Below are positions 44,832 to 54,814 of a DNA stretch of 64,000 bases, piece by piece. The DNA is taken from NCBI RefSeq assembly GCF_012689525.1, contig NZ_CP051515.1, positions 248,001-312,000 of the forward strand. Direction: 5' to 3'. The notes under the pieces are model-generated. The model had not been told where the DNA came from. It saw only the letters and a list, made by a program, of their open reading frames with translations, and searched no databases. Origin of the DNA: Paraburkholderia aromaticivorans. Lineage in GTDB: Bacteria; Pseudomonadota; Gammaproteobacteria; Burkholderiales; Burkholderiaceae. Position 1 is the first letter of the stretch, and each line of letters opens with the position of its first letter. The translations under genes were made by a program, and so were the position numbers.

Positions 44832-45149
44832 TCAATTGCCGAAATAAACCGACTTCGGACCATTCGCGGGAACCGGGCGACCCGCTTGAGAAGCGCTGTT
44901 CACCGTGCCACCGTAACCACTTTCCGCTGCCTGCGCGGTGCCGTTTTCACGAGCGACGCGAGCTTGTGCGGCCTGAATGTCGGCCGGGTAGTACGGGTCG
45001 GCGAGGCCGGGGTGATAGCCTGCCTTTTCGAGCTGAATCAGTTCGGCACGCACTTGGGCGCGGGTCACGGGCTGGTTGGACTGCGCAAACGAAGCAACAG
45101 GAGCGGCCAGCACAGCAGCGATAACAACAGCTTGAATGAGCGATTTCAT
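44832..45149 (-). CDS. Secreted DUF4148 protein
   Basis: 105 aa with a signal peptide (MKSLIQAVVIAAVLAAPVASFAQ) and TRAQVRAELIQLEKAGYHP, the DUF4148 signature. GGAGGT lies before the ATG. The family is widespread in Burkholderiales and predicted periplasmic, with no assigned function. Confidence 0.85.
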   Translation of the reverse strand: MKSLIQAVVIAAVLAAPVASFAQSNQPVTRAQVRAELIQLEKAGYHPGLADPYYPADIQAAQARVARENGTAQAAESGYGGTVNSASQAGRPVPANGPKSVYFGN

Positions 45150-45377
45150 GATGAACTACCTCCAATTCGTTTTTTATCTTGCTACGAACGTTGTTGTTCG
45201 TATTCAGTGATTGCATTGTAGTTTTGCGACCTGGAGAGAGTAATCACCGTTTGAGGTAATGTTTGTTGCTGAATTTGAGACAAACAGCTGAACTTCAAAC
45301 GCAAGACACGCGCGACGCAGCACGCGGCGAGCCGTTCTCTCGTCGCGTGCTTCGTTTGGTCCGTGAACGAATCGCCA

Positions 45378-46073
45378 TCAACTGCCCGAGAAAATCGGAC
45401 CCTGCCCACCCGGCGTGAATTGCTGGAATGCCTCGCTGTGCGACGGAGCCGGCGCCGCTTGTGGATGCGCTACTGAAGCGGTCGCGGGCTCGCGCAGCGT
45501 GAGCGCGCTGTCCGGCGTGATGGGCACGCTGGGCTTGGCGAGCAGTTCGGTCTTTCGCATCGATCCCACCGACGTGCCGAAGTAGTAGCCGATGATGCTG
45601 ATCCACGCCGTACCCAATGCGCCGACGATCACGTTGACGAGATCCTTGTTCGCGCCCGGTAGCGGCTGGAAGGCCATGAGCAGCAGAATGCCGAAGAAGC
45701 CGGCGGTGACCGCCATCGCAAGGACTTTGGGCACCCAGTCCTTATTGCTGATTCCCATTGCGCGCGCGTCGGCCCGATCGGCGGCCTGGATGCGCGCCAT
45801 ATCGCTTTGGTGCGCAAGGCTCGCCTGGGCGGCAGTGACCATCAATTGTTGCAACTGCAGCGAGTTCGCACTCTCGGCTTGCCGGACCTTCTCGAGCGCG
45901 CTGGGATCGTTCAACGCGAGTTCCACGACGCCGGGATCGCTCGGCGTGCCGAGCGCATGCGAAATAATCGCGGCGGCGGCCGTCACGCCCACGCCGATCG
46001 GACCACCCACGAGGCCGGCGAGAAGCGGTGCGCTACTGCCGATGTTCGACGCTACTTTAGACCAGTCCATCAT
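45378..46073 (-). CDS. Holin-like membrane protein
   Basis: 231 aa. A hydrophobic N-terminus (LLAGLVGGPIGVGVTAAAAI) and two further TM helices (VLAMAVTAGFFGILLLMAF and VIVGALGTAWISIIGYYFG) flank a charged cytoplasmic stretch. The tail (SVGSMRKTELL, then Pro/Ala-rich) fits 3-TM phage-holin families. Its start overlaps the stop of the muramidase gene (ATGA-type), the classic lysis-pair arrangement, so it probably releases that enzyme. Confidence 0.72.
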   Translation of the reverse strand: MMDWSKVASNIGSSAPLLAGLVGGPIGVGVTAAAAIISHALGTPSDPGVVELALNDPSALEKVRQAESANSLQLQQLMVTAAQASLAHQSDMARIQAADRADARAMGISNKDWVPKVLAMAVTAGFFGILLLMAFQPLPGANKDLVNVIVGALGTAWISIIGYYFGTSVGSMRKTELLAKPSVPITPDSALTLREPATASVAHPQAAPAPSHSEAFQQFTPGGQGPIFSGS

Positions 46074-46552
46074 GCTGCTCCCAGGAGAAGATTAGCGGCC
46101 ATTCTTTCGGTCCATCCACGGCTGAAATTGGGCCATGCGTGCAGGTTCCGCAGGTAACGCAAGCGATGGGCGGCAAAGCGCATGACAAACTTCAAAGGGT
46201 CCGCGCTCTTGATCGCGTCGAGTGTGTCCGGGCCGAACTTGCCATCTTCTTTCGCACCGGAAGCTTTTTGCATCCACAACACCACCAGGCCGCCGTTGTA
46301 ATTGGCGTCGAATATCTGGAAGGCAACGCGCGGGTCGAGTTCGTCGAGATGCAGCGGGTCCCAGTACTTCTGTTTGGCGATCTGTCTGGCGGTATCCAGC
46401 GGCAGGTCTTTCATGGCGCCGGCATAGCCCGCGCTGCGTGCCACGCGCGCCGTGACGCCCCACATCGTTTCACCGCCAGGGTCATGCGGATTGAAGGAGT
46501 AACCGCCTTCATTGCCGATCAGGGCCCTGTACGCATCTTCGAAATTGTCCAT
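46070..46552 (-). CDS. GH108-family muramidase (endolysin-like)
   Basis: 160 aa from the ATG at 46552 (AGAGGAG before it). The N-terminal IGNEGGYSFNPHDPGGETMWGVT holds the predicted catalytic Glu, and KYWDPLHLDELD and DGKFGPDTLDAI fit the C-terminal peptidoglycan-binding part of ZliS-type muramidases. No signal peptide, so it needs the holin-like partner to reach the wall. It may serve lysis, wall remodelling or non-classical export; no other phage genes are nearby. Confidence 0.85.
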   Translation of the reverse strand: MDNFEDAYRALIGNEGGYSFNPHDPGGETMWGVTARVARSAGYAGAMKDLPLDTARQIAKQKYWDPLHLDELDPRVAFQIFDANYNGGLVVLWMQKASGAKEDGKFGPDTLDAIKSADPLKFVMRFAAHRLRYLRNLHAWPNFSRGWTERMAANLLLGAA

Positions 46553-46649
46553 CGAACATCTCCTCTTCAACTAGGTGTATGACTGCAACGGTTAGGTGCT
46601 GCGGACCAAGCCATCTGCATGGCAACCATCCGGTATGGCCGGGTGTTCG

Positions 46650-48083
46650 TTACGCGGTTTGCAACTGAGTTGAGGCGGGTGGATTCGAAACAGGCCTGAC
46701 GCCGCCGTTGGGTTTCGACGCGTCTGGGCGATTGCCTCCCTGCGCCGCTCTGGCAAGCCGCGCCAGATGACTTTCTCGCGCTGACAAAGTCCCCGCATCG
46801 AGTTGCAACGCTTGCGCATATTTGCGCGAGGCGCCGGGCAGATCGCCTTTGCGATCCAGTGCCCGGCCCCATTCCGCGTAGGAGGGCGCGAGATCGGGGC
46901 GCAATGCGACGGCGCGGGAGAGCTTTTCGATTGCTTCGTCATAGCGTCCCACGGTGACGAGCGCTTCGCCCCAATCGTGCAGGTTGTCGACAGAGTCCGG
47001 CTTCATTCTGTCAGCCTGCTTGAATGCATCGAGTGCTTCGGAATAGCGATTCGCATGCAACAGCACGTCGCCGAGAAGACGCAAATTTTCCGCCGTCTTC
47101 GATTTCTCGCTGGCGCCGGCTCGCAAGGCTTCGAGCGCGTCGTCGATGCGATGCTGCTGTTCGAGTGCAATGCCAAGGCTAGCGTGCAGCACCGCCGAAT
47201 GCTGGTACACGGTCAGCGCTTCGCGGGTCTGCTGCTCGGCCTCCTTGGACAGCCCCTGATTGGCAAGCAGCCACGCTTTGCCGGCGAGCGCCCATTCGCC
47301 TTGCTCGGAGGCGGGCAGTGCGAGCACTTCGTCGTAGATCGTGACGATCTCGCCGTAGTCGCATTGCGCGAGCGAACACTTGGTTCTCTGAACTTGCGAG
47401 TAGAGATGACTGGCGAGAATATTCGGCTCGGCAAGACGCATGGCTTTGACCGCGATGTCGTGCACGAACTTCTCCAGGTCGCGTCCTGCGAAAGACACCG
47501 TGCTTTCGCGGGAATTAAACGGACCGCCTTCAATCTGCACATGCGCCACGTAGGCGTCCGCGCTGTCGTTGACCTTCGTGATGCCGACATGAACGACAAC
47601 GTCCGTGCGTTTGATAACGCCTTTGATGAAGCGCACGGTGGTCGCATACGACATCTCCTGACCGGGGATCTGAATGTCCGGTTGTGCGTCGTTGTCCGTC
47701 ATGGTGTCGTGCGGGATCGACTCGGCGTCCTGACCGATTGCTCGCATCGAAGACATGATGCGTTCCGCGAGAAAATTCGATGTATAGCCGCGTTCCACCA
47801 GCGACTGCGGCGTTTCGACGGGCGGCACCAGCAATTGCCGCGTGAGTACGCCGCGCACCACGAGGCAGAAAAAACCGATGGTGAGCACCGCGAAAACCCA
47901 CGGCAAAACATACGGCCACAATTGTTTCGGGCCTCGCCCGATGAAGCCGGCGGTCCGCAACCCGAGCGGCACGAATCCGGTTGAAAAGTCGCGATTTGCA
48001 GTGTGACGCTTTGAACTGCCTTCCGCGGAAAAAGACCGGCTTCGCCAATTCACTCGCCGACGTTGGCTCTGCACACTCGACAT
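46650..48083 (-). CDS. TPR membrane protein upstream of the lysis pair
   Basis: 477 aa from the ATG at 48083 (GAGG before it). A cytoplasmic basic N-terminus and TM helix (about 58-80, YVLPWVFAVLTIGFFCLVVRG) precede a domain of about 170 residues and then TPR repeats (about 270-440: AEQQTREALTVYQHSAVLHA, RYSEALDAFKQADRMKP and YDEAIEKLSRAVALRPD). First of the minus-strand unit TPR - muramidase - holin. The TPR part may bind partners in the periplasm. Confidence 0.75.
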   Translation of the reverse strand: MSSVQSQRRRVNWRSRSFSAEGSSKRHTANRDFSTGFVPLGLRTAGFIGRGPKQLWPYVLPWVFAVLTIGFFCLVVRGVLTRQLLVPPVETPQSLVERGYTSNFLAERIMSSMRAIGQDAESIPHDTMTDNDAQPDIQIPGQEMSYATTVRFIKGVIKRTDVVVHVGITKVNDSADAYVAHVQIEGGPFNSRESTVSFAGRDLEKFVHDIAVKAMRLAEPNILASHLYSQVQRTKCSLAQCDYGEIVTIYDEVLALPASEQGEWALAGKAWLLANQGLSKEAEQQTREALTVYQHSAVLHASLGIALEQQHRIDDALEALRAGASEKSKTAENLRLLGDVLLHANRYSEALDAFKQADRMKPDSVDNLHDWGEALVTVGRYDEAIEKLSRAVALRPDLAPSYAEWGRALDRKGDLPGASRKYAQALQLDAGTLSARESHLARLARAAQGGNRPDASKPNGGVRPVSNPPASTQLQTA

Positions 48084-48419
48084 GACGCACCTCGATTCAA
48101 CCGATGTTGGTAAGTGCACGACTGGGTGGCGTGTATTACGCATCGACCGTGCCATTGCGCACAGTGCCTTATGCAACGGGCGTGTAGGCGTTCGCAGCGA
48201 ATGTAAACGCGGAAATGTGTTGCGTGGCGGCCAACGAATGTGGAGCGTGAGTTTGCTGGCTGGAGACAGGCGGCGGGGAGTGGGTGGGGAAATGAGGTGT
48301 TTCGATCAGGCGCCATATTTTCTCCCGTCGGGCGACGGGACAAATACGGCGTCATTCATGCAGCGAAGCCGGCGGCGAATTATTCCGCTACGCGACCGGC
48401 TCCCATGCCACGGCGCAGT

Positions 48420-48686
48420 TCAGTTGCCTCCCTTGAACAATTCTTGCAGGCGCGCTGCTTCGCCGCTTTTCTGCGATTGAACGAGCTGCTGGTAGACGTC
48501 CGCACGAGTGAGTCCCTGTGCTTTTGCTGGACCGCCGGACATCGAAGTGGTGGAGGGTTGCCCGCCCACCGCGTCGGCTGCTGTCGGCTGAGCTTGCGCT
48601 GTACTCTCCGTGCTGGTGTCCTGAGCGTGCGCTTGCCACGTGAACGCGCAAAGCAGTCCGCCTGCGATGATCAGAGCCTTCTTCAT
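48420..48686 (-). CDS. Small secreted protein related to DUF4148
   Basis: 88 aa from the ATG at 48686 (GGAGAGGG before it). A signal peptide (ALIIAGGLLCAFTWQAHAQ) is followed by a Ser/Thr/Ala-rich region and LTRADVYQQLVQSQKSGEA, which resembles the DUF4148 LTRAQV motif. Function unknown. Its nearest relative in the window is 44832-45149. Confidence 0.72.
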   Translation of the reverse strand: MKKALIIAGGLLCAFTWQAHAQDTSTESTAQAQPTAADAVGGQPSTTSMSGGPAKAQGLTRADVYQQLVQSQKSGEAARLQELFKGGN

Positions 48687-49530
48687 GTCCCTCTCCTTCA
48701 AAGCTTTGGCGCCGCCCTCGCGGCACCGCATTTCGGAAGTCCCGCCAGGCTTGCACACGACACATGCCGGACAAATTGGCGGGACACAGGGCGGAGACGA
48801 TCACCGGCTTCCTTGTCGAATTCTGCGCAGCGCACCAGGGAGGTGCGTTATCGAAATGCTTCGTATTGCAAGGAAAGGTGCACGCTGAGGCTTTGTCGTT
48901 CGGCGACGGTTCAGAGAGTCGGACTTGCCTCCACCATGTGAAAGAGACGGATGGGTTGCATTCAAATTCAAGTATTAATCAGCCATCCTGAATGCGTATG
49001 TGGAAAAAATAAACGGAAGTAGCGATTTTGAACACCCGTCTCGCATTCAAGGTTCGATTTGGCTTACAGATTGAGTTGATTGGACGACGCATCCTCACCG
49101 CGGCATCAACTTACGATTTTGAAATCTATCAGGTCGTTCGGCCAGCAATCAGGCAAAGCCTAATTTCCGCGCATGGATTCCTCTGACTGTCCCACCGCTA
49201 TCCGTCGTCATACGATTGCGCTCGCTGTTGTTCGTCGGCTGCCAGTGCTTCGATAAACGTCGCCATCAACATTTCAATTAGTAATGCATAGCGGTAAGGA
49301 AATGGTGCGATACGTGCTCCATGGCGTTAGCGTTTTGAAAGACGCTGGATCGAAGCGCTGCTGAAGAACGAATGACTTTGACGGCGAGTCTTTCGCTTTG
49401 GAGATGAAGTGATCAGATTGCCAAATGCATTGTGTGGTGCCTTGCTTTTGGCAACACTGCTGCTGCCTCCGGACTGCAGCATGGCGTTTGCGCCTTTCCC
49501 GCGGTGATAGGAAACGCGTCTTCATAGACT
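48687..49530. other. Gene-free stretch, AT-richer than surroundings
   Basis: 844 bp with no accepted gene. The part at 48960-49450 is visibly richer in A+T. Short open frames have no ribosome sites or recognisable products. It may hold an untranslated RNA or remnants of transferred DNA. Confidence 0.5.
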
Positions 49531-49570
49531 AAAAAAGAAAATGCCGTTCAGTCCACGACTGAACGGCATT
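49531..49570 (-). terminator. Terminator of the ABC importer operon
   Basis: AATGCCGTTCAGT (49540-49552) pairs perfectly with ACTGAACGGCATT (49558-49570). On the minus strand a run of T (TTTTCTTTTTT) follows, just after the permease gene ending at 49616. Confidence 0.88.
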
Positions 49571-49615
49571 AGCCTCGATGCGGGTGTTGCTATACAGCGT
49601 GCTGGGACACCGTGA

Positions 49616-50479
49616 TCAAACCGCAGCCGGCCGCCACTTCAACAGTCGCTGTTCGACCGCAGTCAACAGATAATCCGCTGCCAGTGCGACCACGGCCAAC
49701 ACAATCATCGCGGCGAAAACACCACTTGCGTTGAACGCGCCTTGCGCAGTCGAGATCAACAGTCCGATACCTTGCTTTGAGCCGAGGAACTCGCCGACCA
49801 CCGCACCGACCAGCGCAAAACCGAAGCTCACGTGCAAGCTGGCAAGAATCCAGCTCAATGCCGACGGGATCACCACCGAGGTCGTCACCTGGCGGCGCGA
49901 TGCGCCGAGAATCTGCGCATTCGCGATCATGTAGCGATCGGCTTCACGCACGCCCTGAAAAGCGTTGGCGAACACGACGAAGAACACCATCACCACCGCC
50001 AGCGCCACCTTCGACGCCATACCCAGCCCCAGTGCAATCACGAACACCGAACCGAGCACCACGCGCGGAATCGAGTTGGCGATCTTGATGTAGAGACTGA
50101 AGACGTCGGACAGCAGCTTGTTGCGGCCGAGCACGATGCCGCAGAACACACCGGCGACCGAACCAATTATGAAGCCAAGCCCGGTTTCTTCGAGCGTGAC
50201 CCACACTTGCGTCAGCAGCGGACCTTGCGAGGTGCCGTTCACGAACCAGTCGATGATCTGTTCGAAAATCGCGCTCGGCATTGAGAAGAAGAATGGGTCG
50301 ATCCACTTCAGGCGCGCGGACAGTTCCCACCCGCCGAGTACGACCACCAGCACGACGATACGCAGCGAGATCACCAGCGCGTGACGCTGCCGGATGCGTT
50401 TTTGCGCCACACGTTCGACATGGGCGAGCGATGCGGCGTCGATGCCCGAGCGCATCATCTGTTGAGGGGTAGTAGACAT
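49616..50479 (-). CDS. ABC importer permease (NitT/TauT type)
   Basis: 287 aa with about six TM helices and the BPD inner-membrane signature (EADRYMIANAQILGASRRQV). Last gene of the unit binding protein - ATPase - permease, 16 nt after the ATPase gene. Substrates of such importers include sulfonates, nitrate, aromatic acids and pyrimidine precursors; this one cannot be assigned. Confidence 0.88.
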   Translation of the reverse strand: MSTTPQQMMRSGIDAASLAHVERVAQKRIRQRHALVISLRIVVLVVVLGGWELSARLKWIDPFFFSMPSAIFEQIIDWFVNGTSQGPLLTQVWVTLEETGLGFIIGSVAGVFCGIVLGRNKLLSDVFSLYIKIANSIPRVVLGSVFVIALGLGMASKVALAVVMVFFVVFANAFQGVREADRYMIANAQILGASRRQVTTSVVIPSALSWILASLHVSFGFALVGAVVGEFLGSKQGIGLLISTAQGAFNASGVFAAMIVLAVVALAADYLLTAVEQRLLKWRPAAV

Positions 50480-50495
50480 GTTTGCCGTTCCTTGA

Positions 50496-51290
50496 TTAGC
50501 CGATCTGCACTTCTTCGCGCAGGTCGTGCCAGATGTCGCGCGAAATTTCGATGAAACGCGGGTCGTAGCGCACTTCCGAGGTGACCCGCGGACGCGGCAG
50601 ATCGATTTCGTACACTTTCTTCAGCGTCGCCGGACGCGCGGTCAGCACGAATACGCGGTCGGCGAGCGCGATCGCTTCCTCCAGGTCGTGCGTGACGAAC
50701 ACCACCGAGCCCGCGCCGCCCCACAGTTGCAGCAGTTCGTCCTGCATCAGCGTGCGGGTCTGCATGTCGAGCGCCGAGAACGGCTCGTCCATCAGCAGGA
50801 TTTCCGGCTTGTTGATGAAGGTCTGCGCGAGCGCCACGCGCTTTCTCATGCCGCCGGACAGTTGATGCGGATAATGCTTGCCGAACTTGTCGAGGCCGAC
50901 ACGGCGCAACCATTCGTTGGCTTCGTCGTACGCGGCGGATTTCGAACGGCCTCGATACAGCGGACCTGCCGCCACGTTGTCGAGCACCGAACGCCACGGG
51001 AACACGGCGTCGGCCTGAAACACGAAACCGATACGCGGATCGATGCCGTCCACCGGCGCGCCCATCACGCGCACTTCGCCCGTGGTGGGCTTCAGCAAGC
51101 CGGTGATCATGCTGAGCGTGGTGGACTTGCCGCAACCCGTGGGGCCGACCACCGCGACGAATTCGCCGCGCGCCACCGACATGCTGAAGTCGCGCAACGC
51201 GATCGTCGCCTTGCCATCAGGAGAAATGAAACGGCACGACACGTTGCGCATCTCGATCGCTGGCGTATCGCGTGACAGGGGTTGATTCAT
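50496..51290 (-). CDS. ABC importer ATPase (NitT/TauT type)
   Basis: 264 aa. Walker A GPTGCGKST, signature LSGGMRKRVALAQ and Walker B ILLMDEPFSALD, then the H-loop VTHDLEEA. Middle gene of the importer operon, 39 nt downstream of the binding-protein gene. Confidence 0.92.
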   Translation of the reverse strand: MNQPLSRDTPAIEMRNVSCRFISPDGKATIALRDFSMSVARGEFVAVVGPTGCGKSTTLSMITGLLKPTTGEVRVMGAPVDGIDPRIGFVFQADAVFPWRSVLDNVAAGPLYRGRSKSAAYDEANEWLRRVGLDKFGKHYPHQLSGGMRKRVALAQTFINKPEILLMDEPFSALDMQTRTLMQDELLQLWGGAGSVVFVTHDLEEAIALADRVFVLTARPATLKKVYEIDLPRPRVTSEVRYDPRFIEISRDIWHDLREEVQIG

Positions 51291-51329
51291 CGGCTGATGC
51301 CTCGTTGTTCTCGTGATGTTGAAAAGGCG

Positions 51330-52349
51330 TTACTTCGCCGCCGTCTTGACCGGTGCCGACACGTAGTCGTTGGTGTAAGTCTTGGCGAGGTCGATATGCT
51401 TACCCTTCACCGAAGGATTGAACGCCGACAGCACTTTCAGCACGGTATCCGGGCCGTCGGCGGGCATCTTGCCGTCCTTCGTGAACATCGGCAGCGACGC
51501 CCTCAGCGCGCCCACGTACAGGTCTTTGTTGTTGCCGTAGTAGTCCTTCGGCATCTTCGCGGCGATCTCTTCGGCGCTATGCGTCGCGATGAAGTTCAGC
51601 GTCTTCGCGAAAGCGTGCGAGAGTTTCGCGGCGTCGTCCTTGTGCGATTCCGCCCACGCACGCTGCACATAGAAGCTCGAAGCCGGATAGGTGCCGCCGA
51701 GCGCGGCGCGCGTGCCTTCCAGCGTGCGCATGTCGACCAGCACCTTGGCGTCGCCGGTCTTCAGCAACTGCGAGACGGTCGGCTCGGTCGTCATGCCCGC
51801 GTCGATGCGGCTCTGCTTGATGGCCGCGATAAAGCTGTTATCCGCGCCCACCGGCAGCAGCGTGTATTGCGTGGACGGCACGCCCGCACGTTGTGCGAGG
51901 TATTGCGTGAGGAAGCTGGTCGATGAACCGAGCCCAGTCACGCCGAGCGTTTTGCCCTTCGAGTCGGCCATGCTCTTGAAGCTGTCGACGGCCTTGGTGG
52001 AAACCATTTCCACTTCACCCGGCACCTGGCCGAAGATCACCAGCGCCTGGATTTCCTTGCCCTTGCTCTGCAGGTCGATGGTGTGGTCGTAGAAGCCCAC
52101 CACGCCTTGCACCGCGCCCGCGAGCAGTTCGTTTTCCGCGTCAACGCCGGCCGGCTGCGAGAGGATTTCGACGTCGAGGCCTTCGTCCTTGAAGTAGCCG
52201 AGTTGCTCCGTCAGCTTGGCGGGCAGATAGATGATCTTGGTGGCGCCGCCGACCATGATCGTGAGCTTTTCCGCGTGAGCGGCGGCCGAAGCGGCGGCAA
52301 GGGTGAACGCAACACCTGACACAGCGGCAATCTGGCGCAAGGTACGCAT
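51330..52349 (-). CDS. Periplasmic substrate-binding protein 1 (NitT/TauT type)
   Basis: 339 aa with signal peptide (FTLAAASAAAHA) and an SBP fold: IIYLPAKLTEQLGYFKDEGL, GVDAENELLAG, GVTGLGSSTSFLTQYLA and GMTTEPTVSQLL. It is first in the importer operon and divergent from the response-regulator gene at 52599. It is about three-quarters identical by eye to the second binding protein at 54815-55855. Confidence 0.9.
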   Translation of the reverse strand: MRTLRQIAAVSGVAFTLAAASAAAHAEKLTIMVGGATKIIYLPAKLTEQLGYFKDEGLDVEILSQPAGVDAENELLAGAVQGVVGFYDHTIDLQSKGKEIQALVIFGQVPGEVEMVSTKAVDSFKSMADSKGKTLGVTGLGSSTSFLTQYLAQRAGVPSTQYTLLPVGADNSFIAAIKQSRIDAGMTTEPTVSQLLKTGDAKVLVDMRTLEGTRAALGGTYPASSFYVQRAWAESHKDDAAKLSHAFAKTLNFIATHSAEEIAAKMPKDYYGNNKDLYVGALRASLPMFTKDGKMPADGPDTVLKVLSAFNPSVKGKHIDLAKTYTNDYVSAPVKTAAK

Positions 52350-52598
52350 GAAGCAGTCTCCTTAGGTTTGGTCGCCGCTGTGTGTTGCGCGCGGCGCTTT
52401 CTGGATGAATGACGGCGATTATAGAAATCGGAAACCTTCTGCCAGCTTTCGGGGGTGCGGGCAAATCATGGGTGTTAACCCGCAACTTTCCTGCAACCCT
52501 GCCCAAAACTTCGCGGCGTATCCCGCACACCACACAGCACGCGCGCAACCCCCTTGTTTTACGGCACAATCGACGGCCTGACTTTTGCCGTTCCCGCC

Positions 52599-53276
52599 AT
52601 GAAGCTGCTGCTCATCGAAGACAACCCCACGCTGGCGCACTGGCTCGCGAAGATGCTGGAGCAGGAGGCGTTCGCGCTCGACGCCGTGCAGGACGGCGAC
52701 GCCGCCGACCAGCTGCTGCGCACCAATCACTACGACGTGATCCTGCTCGACCTGAATCTGCCCAAGCTGTCGGGCAAGAACGTGCTGCGGCGTCTGCGTC
52801 AGCGTGGCGACGCGACGCCGGTGCTGATTCTGACGGCGAGCGGCTCGATCGACGAAAAGGTGGAACTGCTCGGCGCCGGCGCGGACGATTACCTGGTCAA
52901 GCCGTTCGAAGTGCGCGAGTTGATCGCGCGGATCAAGGTGGCGATCCGCCGGCAGTCACCCTCGAAGGCGAGCGAAGTGGTGTGCGGCGATCTCGCGTTC
53001 GACATCGATACGCGGCAGTTCACGCTGAAGGGCGCGCCGCTGAACGTCACGCCACGCGAGCGCTCGGTGCTCGAAACGTTGATCCTGCGTCTGGGCAAAA
53101 CCGTGACGAAGCCGGCGCTGGTCGACGCGATCTTCACGCTCGCCGACGAGCCGAGTGAAGATGCCGTCGAAATCTACATCTCGCGTCTGCGCAAGAAACT
53201 CGATGGCAGTTTGGCAGCGATCGTCACACTGCGCGGGCTCGGCTATTTGCTGCGCAAGAAAGAAGATGACCAATAG
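52599..53276 (+). CDS. OmpR/TctD-family response regulator
   Basis: 225 aa from the ATG at 52599. Receiver (IEDN near residue 7, LLDLNLPKLSGKN with phospho-Asp, VKPF) and winged-helix output (TPRERSVLETLILRLGKTV, AVEIYISRLRKKL). It overlaps the histidine kinase gene by 11 nt. It probably controls the divergent importer. Confidence 0.92.
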   Translation: MKLLLIEDNPTLAHWLAKMLEQEAFALDAVQDGDAADQLLRTNHYDVILLDLNLPKLSGKNVLRRLRQRGDATPVLILTASGSIDEKVELLGAGADDYLVKPFEVRELIARIKVAIRRQSPSKASEVVCGDLAFDIDTRQFTLKGAPLNVTPRERSVLETLILRLGKTVTKPALVDAIFTLADEPSEDAVEIYISRLRKKLDGSLAAIVTLRGLGYLLRKKEDDQ

Positions 53277-54660
53277 TCTGCGCATGCGCCTGTTGTGGTG
53301 GCTGCTGGTGCCACTCGCGTTGTACGTGTTCGTGACAGGCAAGGCCGAATACGACAACGCGCGGCGCACGGCGGATCTGGTGCAGGACAATCAGTTGATT
53401 TCGTCGGCGCGCATGATCGCGGGCGAAGTGGAATGGGTGGACGGCTTCCTGCGTGTGGATGTGCCGCCCGCCGCGCTCGAAGTATTCGTGTCGCCCTACC
53501 GCGACCAGGTGTTCTACAGCGTGCAGGTCGACGACGGACGCCTGCTCGCCGGAACACCCGATTTCCCGACGCGTCCGGCGCAGGCACCCGATACGCCGGA
53601 TCACTACGACACCCATCTGCAAGGCCACACTGTGCGCGCGGTTGGCCTCGTGCGTCTCATGTACGACAATGGCGCGACGCGTCGCGTGCGCGTGACGGTC
53701 GGCAAAACCGTGCGTTCGCGCGACGCCATGGCTCAGCAGTTGTGGCAACCGCAGCTCGTGAGGCAGATCGAAATGATCGTGTTGGCGGTCGCGCTGGTGT
53801 GCATCGGCCTCACCTTCGAGTTGCGGCCGCTGATGAAAGTCAAAGAGGAGGTGGCGGATCGCGACCCGATGCAACTGGAGCCGATTCGCGTCGAGCGTCT
53901 GCATACCGAGTTGCGGCCGATCGTGGAAGCGATCAATCAATGTATTGCGCGGCTCGGCGTGCAGGTGGCCGCGCAACGCCGTTTTATCGCCGACGCCGCG
54001 CATCAGTTGCGCACGCCGCTTACTTTGCTCGGCACGCAATTGCAGTTCGCCCGTCAGCAGGAGGGCTTGAATCCCGCGCTCGACGAAGCACTGGCCGCAA
54101 TGCACCGTAGTAATCGTTCGATGGTGGGTCTCACGAACAAGCTGCTTCTGCTCGCGCAAGCCGAGGCCGCCGACAACACGCAACTCACCGTGGAAACGGT
54201 GGACCTGGTGCCGCTCGCCATGGAAGTCGTGGAGGACCTCGCGTTGCTCGCAGAGGCGCGAGACATCGATTTAGGCGCCGAACTGAACGGTGCCGCGCCG
54301 GTGGCGGGGCACCGCGGGCTACTGCAGGCGTTGATTGCCAATCTGGCGGAGAACGCGATCCGCTATACGGGCAGTGGCGGTCACGTCACCGTGGGCGTGA
54401 GCGCCGACGCCGATACCGTCACCGTGAGCGTGCTGGACGATGGTCCCGGCATTCCGGCCGAGTCGCGTAGCCGGGTATTCGAGCCGTTTTTCCGGGCTTC
54501 AGCGGATACGGAGGGCACTGGTTTGGGCCTCGCCATCGTGCGTGAAATCGCGGACGCCCACCACGGCGAGATCACGCTCAAGCCGGGCGAGGGTGGCAAA
54601 GGCGTGCACATCAGCGTGTCATTTCCGCGAGCCGCGGCAGAGCGGTTTAAGGCCGGTTGA
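53266..54660 (+). CDS. TctE-like sensor histidine kinase
   Basis: 464 aa from the ATG at 53266. TM helix near the N-terminus (LLWWLLVPLALYVFV), periplasmic 2CSK_N-type sensor (about 30-160), second TM (IEMIVLAVALVCIGLTF), HAMP-like segment, HisKA (IADAAHQLRTPLTLL) and HATPase (NLAENAIRYTG, DDGPGIPAESR, GTGLGLAIVREI). Such kinases often sense the load of a periplasmic binding protein; binding protein 1 is the likely candidate. Confidence 0.9.
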   Translation: MTNSLRMRLLWWLLVPLALYVFVTGKAEYDNARRTADLVQDNQLISSARMIAGEVEWVDGFLRVDVPPAALEVFVSPYRDQVFYSVQVDDGRLLAGTPDFPTRPAQAPDTPDHYDTHLQGHTVRAVGLVRLMYDNGATRRVRVTVGKTVRSRDAMAQQLWQPQLVRQIEMIVLAVALVCIGLTFELRPLMKVKEEVADRDPMQLEPIRVERLHTELRPIVEAINQCIARLGVQVAAQRRFIADAAHQLRTPLTLLGTQLQFARQQEGLNPALDEALAAMHRSNRSMVGLTNKLLLLAQAEAADNTQLTVETVDLVPLAMEVVEDLALLAEARDIDLGAELNGAAPVAGHRGLLQALIANLAENAIRYTGSGGHVTVGVSADADTVTVSVLDDGPGIPAESRSRVFEPFFRASADTEGTGLGLAIVREIADAHHGEITLKPGEGGKGVHISVSFPRAAAERFKAG

Positions 54661-54814
54661 AGCCGCTATTTCACCGCGACTCGGGACAAACCCGCAATCA
54701 GGACCGGACAGGCATCGGCGAAAGCTTTGAGAAGGATTCGCGCGCCTAGAATTTTTTCAGGCGATCCCTCAGGCGCTCACCGCGGATGCGGAAAAATAAA
54801 CGGAGACACCCACC

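Noticed and set aside
45378..46552. Complete prophage
   Set aside because: Only a muramidase and a holin-like gene are present; no integrase, capsid, tail or repressor genes are seen nearby.
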